This document shows, piece by piece, positions 15,988 to 21,672 of a stretch of DNA of 21,672 nt (its first letter is position 1; every line of letters starts with the position of its first letter). This DNA comes from Cyclostephanos tholiformis (lineage: Eukaryota > Bacillariophyta > Thalassiosirophyceae > Thalassiosirales > Thalassiosiraceae): positions 1 to 21,672 of the forward strand of contig JALLPB010000159.1 of assembly GCA_036939975.1 (NCBI GenBank). Direction: 5' to 3'. Both the position numbers and the translations under genes were made by a program. Under the pieces are notes generated by a model. That model ran no database searches. It was not told the DNA's origin and saw only the letters and a list, made by a program, of their open reading frames with translations.

Positions 15988-17060
15988 TTAAACGCTGCCA
16001 CTATCATCGTCGCTGTTAGAATCGCCGTCGTCTCTCAACAGGGGGAAGGGATTTGATAGAGCCTCCATCCCCTCCCTGCGCAGCCACGACTTGCATTCCA
16101 ACGCGTTGGCAACGATCGTTGCCGCCTACCTCGCTCCCATGATATTCCCTCCGCCAGGACCGACGTTCAAACTCGCCAACGCGCCCACGACGAATAGATT
16201 TCTCGTCCACTCGAGGTCTACGTACGCGTCCGGTTGGTCACCGACACTCAAGTATCCTCTTGACAAGGGGATTGGTCGCGCAGTCGGGTGGTATGCCGCA
16301 TGCAAACATGACGCAATCGACCACCACCAGCGACGAATTCGACCGGCGCCCGCCATCGTTACACTCCTCATCGCCCCTCAAGGATATCTGTCGCAAGCGC
16401 TATCGGTACGAACTAACGCCGGATCCGCATCCTCGACGAGCGTGCGCTTGCCCCTCCTCTCCCACATGCGCAAATCGTCCATGCACAACGGCGGGACGCT
16501 CCCGCCTCCCCTCGCCCCCCTCAACACCATCAGTCTCATGTCCACCGCTTGGTGGTAAAAGTCGGATACGTGCCTGCTGGCACGACGCATGTCGATCCAG
16601 CATTTTGACTTGTCGACATGGCGTTCGACGAGGGGCCTGCGGGAGGATAAGATCACGGATTCGCCTTTGCGGAGACAGTATTGGGCTGACTGTACCGCCG
16701 TGAGTCCGCCCCCGACGACGAGTACCGTCGAATGACCATCGCGAAGTTTCTCGTTCCAATGTGCCTCCACGATTTTAGTCCGTTGGCCGACACGTCTGGT
16801 ACTCCGGGGGGTATCAAGGGAGTACCATTTCGTCCATGTATTGCAGCAAACAACGCGCCACCACCCACCCCATTCCTCCCTTGGCGCCGGGCGCCGGGCG
16901 CCGCGTGACGTCGCGAACATTTCATCATCCCAAATTCGTGGCCGAGAAAATCATGGCTCCATCGTCGTTATCATCGGGTATCAATTTTCGTCGTCATCAT
17001 CTAATCAATCTCTGATCGTCGCGTATCCGATGTCGACCGCCAGCTACTGATTTGGCAGTC
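15988..17060 (-). pseudogene. FAD/NAD(P)-binding oxidoreductase, middle and C-terminal parts, frameshifted
   Basis: On the minus strand, a segment ending WRVVCCNTWTKW leads to a second Rossmann motif, VLVVGGGLTAVQSA (16705-16725 holds VLVVGGG), for the NAD(P) part. SSRRPLVERH, WIDMRR, DFYHQ and RGGGSVPP follow. After a frame change near 16370 the motif VVVDCVMFACGIPPDC is readable (about 16280-16327). After another near 16250 comes the C-terminal FAD motif NLFVVGALASLNVGP...NIMGAR (16126-16200). An in-frame TAG sits at 16126-16128, then AATIVANALECKSWL and an Asp/Ser-rich tail to the TAA at 15988. These motifs fit two-dinucleotide-fold flavoproteins near the Pyr_redox_3 / lysine N6-hydroxylase type; the substrate is unknown. 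Stops precede 16920, so the N-terminal limit is uncertain, and the first FAD domain is absent here. Confidence 0.78.
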
Positions 17061-17205
17061 GTCTCATCGCGAATGCCGCATTTGCCGTCCCGTTACGCCT
17101 CTGGATTTGTTATCATATAGGATGGAGTCAGTCCGCGCCGCGCCCGTCCTCGAGCGACATCGACGAGGCAGGCGAAGCCGTCCGAGATCTCCAAGGCCAG
17201 GGGGG

Positions 17206-17333
17206 AGGATGTTGTGCTCACAGCTCTTTTTAATACGCACAATGTAGGAATTAATATTTTGTGTGAAAATTCTGCGAGAAAGATCAAAGATCAAGACTTG
17301 ATAAAAAAAGGGACGTTTGTCCCCACATACCCT
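17206..17333 (+). repeat. Dispersed repeat R, copy 2
   Basis: This copy matches 7029-7195 in the same orientation, strongly over 17206-17294 and more loosely to about 17333, where both copies read through a run of A and then CATACCCTC. Compared with copy 1 it lacks roughly 40 bases after position 17294. It adjoins the broken flavoprotein on the left and leads toward the zinc-finger ORF on the right, so it may be the left end or promoter of the element carrying that ORF. Confidence 0.85.
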
Positions 17334-17480
17334 CATTTTAGGCTGTGATTTTGTTAGGCTGAGATTGTTTTCGGATACTCGGATAGCTGGGAAGTTAAAT
17401 TTTCTCGCATGGTTTCTTTTCTGCTTTCTCAGGCTGTTTAAATTTATTTCCCGGTCAGAAAACAATCACGGGTCCGGTTT

Positions 17481-17554
17481 GGTGGCCGATAGTTGGATAT
17501 GCGTAGTCACACGCACATCTGGTGGCCGATAGTTGGATATGCGTAGTCACACGC
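17481..17554 (+). repeat. Tandem duplication, 40-bp period
   Basis: 17481-17514 and 17521-17554 are identical over 34 bases and separated by ACATCT. Each copy contains TGCGT-AGTCAC-ACGCA, a 5-bp stem with a 6-nt loop. It lies 40 to 114 bp upstream of the ATG at 17595 and could be a duplicated regulatory site or simple slippage. Confidence 0.92.
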
Positions 17555-17594
17555 AAAAAAACAATCTCTCACTTCTCCATTCCTCCTCCCTCCT

Positions 17595-18413
17595 ATGCAT
17601 CGCACACGAGGACATCGACCTCCTGCCCGTCGTTCGTTGCCTACGCAACGAGGACGCAGCATTCGCTCACCTGCGATCCCACGCGCGGTTCGTGTAGGTA
17701 CGCGTTTTTCGCCCCGAGTTGCTGCTGCTGGTTCCCGTCGAGATACGGACGATGAATTAGCTGAATCGCAGCCTCTTCTTTCTCCCGACACCGGCCCTTC
17801 CACTGACACGTGTTATCAATGTGATTGGCATCAGCTAATTCCGTGCACAATGACTGATTTAGCACCATTACGCTGCCAGAGTGAAGGATGTGAGGTCCTC
17901 GTCCATCACATATGTCAATCCGCATGGGAAAGTAGGGAGGGTCATGACGATGTAGTGGCGCGCTATTGCTTTCGTCACCATCCGAATTTCAACAATAGCT
18001 CTCAATTGGAGAATGGCAGCGTTGAGAGGGTGCAGGAAGTACTTGCGAGGGCCCGGATTGTGAATGTGGAGAGTCAGATAACAACCACCGAAAGCGTCGA
18101 CGAAAAAAATAGTCAATGTGACGAGAGGACCCCAGCCACCCTGCAATCCGAGGATAACGATTATCCTGATCGAGACATCGATCTTGATGCTGTTGTGTTA
18201 GAAGAGCGTTACTTCTCAGGGGACGACGAAGGGGGAGATATCCTAGCCCACGAGGACGAGGACAATTATGGTATCACCGATTACACAGCGGGACAATTTG
18301 ACATTCACGATCGTGTGAATCATTTCATGGGCGCTGTTCCTATATCGTTGCAGAATAGAGTTGCGGTTGAGGCGGCTTATATGGTTGAGNAGGAACTATT
18401 AGTAGCAATCTAA
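17595..18413 (+). CDS. Cys/His zinc-finger protein, probably transposon-encoded
   Basis: A 272-residue frame from ATG 17595, with an Arg-rich N-terminus. Residues 73-130 hold a dense Cys/His array: CYQC, a Cys at 84, then C94, C99, HH at 104-105, C107, and finally C125 with HH at 128-129. The pattern is PHD-like but not a textbook spacing. I associate similar domains (LxCQxxGCxxLVHHxCQ ... CxxHHP) with N-terminal regions of diatom transposon proteins, possibly PiggyBac-type, from memory only. The C-terminal half is acidic (EDEDNYG) and ends at TAA 18411. One ambiguous base (N at 18390) affects one codon. The frame may be only the first part of a longer, spliced or decayed gene; no transposase core is visible downstream. 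Repeat R and the 40-bp duplication lie upstream. Confidence 0.55.
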   Translation: MHRTRGHRPPARRSLPTQRGRSIRSPAIPRAVRVGTRFSPRVAAAGSRRDTDDELAESQPLLSPDTGPSTDTCYQCDWHQLIPCTMTDLAPLRCQSEGCEVLVHHICQSAWESREGHDDVVARYCFRHHPNFNNSSQLENGSVERVQEVLARARIVNVESQITTTESVDEKNSQCDERTPATLQSEDNDYPDRDIDLDAVVLEERYFSGDDEGGDILAHEDEDNYGITDYTAGQFDIHDRVNHFMGAVPISLQNRVAVEAAYMVEXELLVAI

Positions 18414-19992
18414 TCTTATAGATCAATTTTTGGTACTTGTGAGGTCCAAGAATTTTCTCCACAAAGTGGGCTTCATTTTAAAGCCATATTGGGTATATGA
18501 TGCAAGGCTGGCAACAATAAGAAGGGCCTCATACTCTTCTGGGTTTAAATGGAATCGACTGGCAAGGTGGTAGCCATGATCATAGCTTTTATTGGGCATG
18601 AACCAGAAGTATCGTGTTCTGGCAAGGAACAGTAGGTGGTTGGCCATGTGGACCAAAAGGGTGTCAGATTGTCTGGCATCACAAGGATTTATGAACTAAA
18701 ATGGAGGTCCCCCTCGTCAGGGTGTTATGAGCCCCCCAGAGATTTTAGTTTGCAAAGTATTGATAACTTCTTCCATTATGGGAATATTCCCATCGTTGCA
18801 ATGCTTGATGTGGAAATAATGCTAGATGGCTTCTCATGGTGACTTCAGAGGGGCTCTCTGGTACATTTTTGCTGCAGAATGTCTCATAGTAACTTTCCTG
18901 GTCAAACTTTTTCCCGCAAAATAAAACAAGATGAGCACGGGGGGGTTGGTGGGGAGTGCAATTCGATGGTCATTTTGGGGGCAATTGAGTTGGGGTGCAG
19001 TGTAAAAATTTAAAATGAAATCAAAGTATTAATTAATTTATTTATTTCTAGGTTGACATACAAAATTAATTAAAATCCTTTTCCATCTCCCTAAACCTAC
19101 CAATCTCAAAGAGGTTGCCACAAGGGGGTGGCTATTAATACTACAGCCATGATCCTAGACCTGACAAATGGATCCACCATGGTAAGTGATGTTCCTTTAT
19201 GATTTCATATTGTCATTGTCATGTCTATCAGTCAGTGGAATTGGTACTTACAAACAGACAAAATATTTTGGCTAAAACCAAAGGATAAGTACCAGTATGA
19301 GGCAATGTTGACCCAGCCAGCCAGCCTAAACTTTGATATTTTCATTTGATTTGCAATCACCATGCCCATGCCATTGAAGTAGGAGAAAAGTTATGACCAC
19401 CAAGATGTCCCATGAGTTTCCGGGTGGCATCCAGATTCTAAGATGGCATGTTAGGTAAAATAATTGGGGGAGATATTATTTTATAGTAGACACCCCAACT
19501 ATGAATAAAAACAACAATTGACGCGACATGTGGCACTTGTGGGAATTTAGAGTGCACAAGCTGTCTGAAACATCAAGGTTTCCCAGAAAAAAAAATTATA
19601 CCTGCGTACATGCAGCAAAGAATGCATTGTTTAAACATCGACGATTTTTGACGCAGTGCAGTTGGAAATAAATAAAAAAAAAAAACAGATCGCATGGAGA
19701 AATTTCGCAATTTGCCTTCATTTTCGGAGGCATTGAAGAACGATCATGTGTTCGCCAGAAGTTCAAATCCATATCCTTCCATCATTCATCGTTTTCGCAC
19801 ACTGTAGGGCAAGTCGTATGCATCATCATCCATGGTCTCATTGGCCCCAATCATGCTATCCTCCCCCACCCAATGATGCATTGTCTCTAGTCTATTTTTG
19901 TTGGCCATGTAAGTCTGGGGGGATGCAAGTTGCAAGGATAATTGAGATTTTCATTCGTGATTTGACGAACGACAGCAAATATTGGTTCTCCT
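18414..19992. other. Long gene-poor stretch, possible decayed coding remnant
   Basis: No intact gene. On the minus strand from about 18860 to 18423 one frame reads rather coherently despite four or five stops. Its last open part (18656-18423) is HLLFLARTRYFWF ... GYHLASRFHLNPEEYEALL ... TLWRKFLDL, which I cannot assign. The rest (about 18900-19690) is AT-rich with homopolymers, including an A run at 19674-19685, and shows nothing I recognise. A small open frame at 19694-19807 (37 codons, MEKFRNLPSFSEALKND) is possible but has no support beyond its ATG and a plausible composition. Confidence 0.45.
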
Positions 19993-21294
19993 CTAACATC
20001 CACTTACTTCCTCGTTCACGAGATGTTCATACCCGCGACTGCTTATCAACTTTTCTTTAATGTTTGGCATTTCATACGAGCAATCGCCTTCCTCGTAGTC
20101 GGCGTACTTGCCGCAGCTCTCGCGTAATTCGCCTATGGACCTCTCCACCTCTAAATAATTCAAATTGAGAGACCGACGAAGTATCTTTTTGTAATTCACT
20201 ATCTCGTTGCAAAGCTGTCGACAAACAATGCGAGTCGATTCCTCGCTCAGTTCCTTGTCCTTGCCGTCCTTCTTACTTTTATTTACGACCCCAATCGTCA
20301 CATTTGCCTTCTCGGGGGGGATGATGTCCCTGACTCCGCCGATGTATAGCTCCACGCCGTTCCAATCCTGTACCAGGTGCTCGTTCCGTATCGTGAGGAT
20401 ATTGGCACCCTCCGGTATGCCCTCGAGGTGGAATTGATAATTGAAGTACATGTGACAGGAGAAGTGCTGTTCCCCCCTAACCGCGGTCGCCGCCCGAAAT
20501 TTGCACACGTCGTTGGCGTGCCCGTGCGACGTCAATCCGTCCTGCACGAACTGCTCGAAGACCCCGAAGGACGGACAATCGAGGTACAGGCTCTTTCGAC
20601 GTTCGTAATACTCCGGAAATTGCCTCTTCAACGCCGCCTCGCTCGTCGGTCGCTCGTACAGGAACGCCGACTTGAGCCTCTCCAGCGGATTGCGCACCAC
20701 GAAGAGGAAGTATGCCGAGTCGTCGTGACAATCGTAGGTGTCGGCGTGGAACATCCTCGTGGCCCGAACTGGGAGCAATCCACCGAGCGGGGGCTGCGTC
20801 GAATTGCTGCAGTGGAGGTTGAACCCGAGCGCACAACCGACGGATGAGCCGCCGGCCTTGCCCACGTGGACGAAGCATATCCTCTGTTCGGGGGGTATAG
20901 TGTCCTCGATGTCACGGAATTGTACCTTCTTCTTGGCCCAGCCCGGGAGTAGGCTATTGACCCAAATCTGCTCGTAGGGGGAATGTCGCGGGCTGAACGA
21001 GAATCGATTGGTGGGTTCATCCTCTCGTTTGTTGCCGTTGAATGAGAATCGAAGGTGGCTGCCAACGTCTGCACCGCTGTCGCCGCGGCTACCGACGCCG
21101 CTGCCGCCGGCGCTGGGGGACAGGGCGTAGAGAAAGAGGGTTACGACGGCAGCCACGGCGAGGAGATTGGAATATATTCCCTTGCCCATGTGATCCCACA
21201 CCTGCATTTTGCTCTTGACGTTGGATGTTGACGACGGTGGTACCACAAAAATGTGATTCGGACCCCCTTCCAGCTTCTTCAGAGCACGGCGCAT
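19993..21294 (-). CDS. Golgi-type membrane sulfotransferase (Sulfotransfer_2-like)
   Basis: An intact 433-residue minus-strand frame from the ATG at 21294 to a stop at 19993. It has type II topology: about 43 cytosolic residues, a membrane helix near 44-58 (LLAVAAVVTLFLYAL), a Gly/Ser-rich stem, then the catalytic domain facing the Golgi lumen. The PAPS 5'-phosphosulfate loop is HVGKAGGSS (143-151). The 3'-phosphate site is VVRNPLERLKSAF, with Arg201 and Ser209. His183 in the MFHAD motif may help position the substrate. Several lumenal Cys (140, 154, 162, 189) could form disulfides, and NST at 164 is a potential N-glycosylation site. The enzyme would transfer sulfate from PAPS to a glycan or glycoprotein; diatoms make sulfated polysaccharides, which fits, but the acceptor is unknown. 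No lesions are seen, and it is GC-rich like the 14482 gene. Confidence 0.85.
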   Translation of the reverse strand: MRRALKKLEGGPNHIFVVPPSSTSNVKSKMQVWDHMGKGIYSNLLAVAAVVTLFLYALSPSAGGSGVGSRGDSGADVGSHLRFSFNGNKREDEPTNRFSFSPRHSPYEQIWVNSLLPGWAKKKVQFRDIEDTIPPEQRICFVHVGKAGGSSVGCALGFNLHCSNSTQPPLGGLLPVRATRMFHADTYDCHDDSAYFLFVVRNPLERLKSAFLYERPTSEAALKRQFPEYYERRKSLYLDCPSFGVFEQFVQDGLTSHGHANDVCKFRAATAVRGEQHFSCHMYFNYQFHLEGIPEGANILTIRNEHLVQDWNGVELYIGGVRDIIPPEKANVTIGVVNKSKKDGKDKELSEESTRIVCRQLCNEIVNYKKILRRSLNLNYLEVERSIGELRESCGKYADYEEGDCSYEMPNIKEKLISSRGYEHLVNEEVSGC

Positions 21295-21672
21295 GACTAC
21301 GGTCAGGATGTATTATTGCGCGGTGCAGATTAAGTGTGAAAACAATCAAGTCAGTCGATGTTTCCGAACTTCAATGTTCAGCCTCTTTTGTGTGTCTTGA
21401 ATTTGGGGGGGATAAGGCGTGATGAGGCTATCTTGTCTATTGCATTTGCCTCATTCATGGAGAACATGAGAGTTTCTGAAGTCGTATGGTAGATCGAGGG
21501 GATGTTGTGTTTGAAAAATCGGAGCTGCTGAGAGACTGGCATTTTCCTGTTTAGGACAGAAAAAATTGGATTACGGATTCCTATGCAACAATAATATGAT
21601 AATGGAGTTGAGGGAATAGCGAAGGAATGATGAGAAATGACCGTGTTCAAGAGAGTTCTTAAGGGTTCGTAG
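21295..21672. other. Upstream region of the sulfotransferase gene
   Basis: The sulfotransferase promoter should lie here, reading leftward. No clear TATA or CCAAT box stands out, and no other gene is supported. A 90-codon minus-strand open frame (21378-21650) lacks any recognisable domain or composition bias and is probably chance. Confidence 0.4.

Noticed and set aside
20377..20878. Plus- and minus-strand open frames inside the sulfotransferase
   Set aside because: They are shadows of a long GC-rich gene with clear PAPS-binding motifs in the chosen frame.
21378..21650. Minus-strand 90-codon frame upstream of the sulfotransferase
   Set aside because: No recognisable domain, ordinary composition, and it occupies the expected promoter region.
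1..21672. CRISPR array, rRNA or tRNA genes
   Set aside because: No regularly spaced direct repeats with unique spacers, no rRNA-like segment and no cloverleaf with A and B boxes was recognised by eye.

Overview
The window looks like nuclear DNA of a diatom, most likely a centric species of the Thalassiosira/Skeletonema/Cyclotella kind. The basis is eukaryotic gene structure (a spliceosomal intron, a Golgi-type sulfotransferase, an FG-GAP membrane protein), a Ty1/copia element of the diatom (CoDi) type, an integrase-Ulp1 mobile element of a style I associate with diatom genomes, and a small protein with a W-x-M-Y motif seen in diatom hypothetical proteins. The species assignment is inference from family resemblance.

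Layout. 1-5770: a nearly complete, open Ty1/copia retrotransposon. Only the last 55 bases of its 5' LTR are in the window. It has one 1844-codon gag-pol frame and a 226-bp 3' LTR that contains the gag-pol stop. 5771-6884: low-complexity intergenic DNA and a probable promoter. 6885-7145: the start of a secreted protein, cut off by a dispersed repeat (7029-7195) that recurs at 17206-17333. 7245-9875: a two-exon gene for a single-pass membrane protein with a seven-repeat FG-GAP/beta-propeller ectodomain, broken by one in-frame TAG. 9876-10623: AT-rich then GC-rich repeat-bearing DNA. 10624-13665: a decayed mobile-element polyprotein with an integrase, a Ulp1 (C48) protease and a RING-like finger in series and no reverse transcriptase, carrying many frameshifts and stops. 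13668-13950 (minus): the N-terminal FAD-binding piece of a flavoprotein, fused tail-to-tail to the RING end. 14482-15333: an intact but unrecognised acidic protein. 15988 to about 17060 (minus): the middle and C-terminal parts of an FAD/NAD(P) oxidoreductase of the same kind, also broken. 17206-18413: second repeat copy, a 40-bp tandem duplication, and a Cys/His zinc-finger ORF probably from a transposon. 18414-19992: a long stretch with no convincing gene. 19993-21294 (minus): an intact type II membrane sulfotransferase.

How it fits together. This is an accessory, repeat-eroded region. Three mobile-element families sit next to broken host genes. The two flavoprotein pieces are in the wrong order for one gene, but fit two tandem copies, each cut by a different repeat. 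The intact host candidates are the sulfotransferase and the 14482 gene. The FG-GAP gene is intact apart from one nonsense codon.
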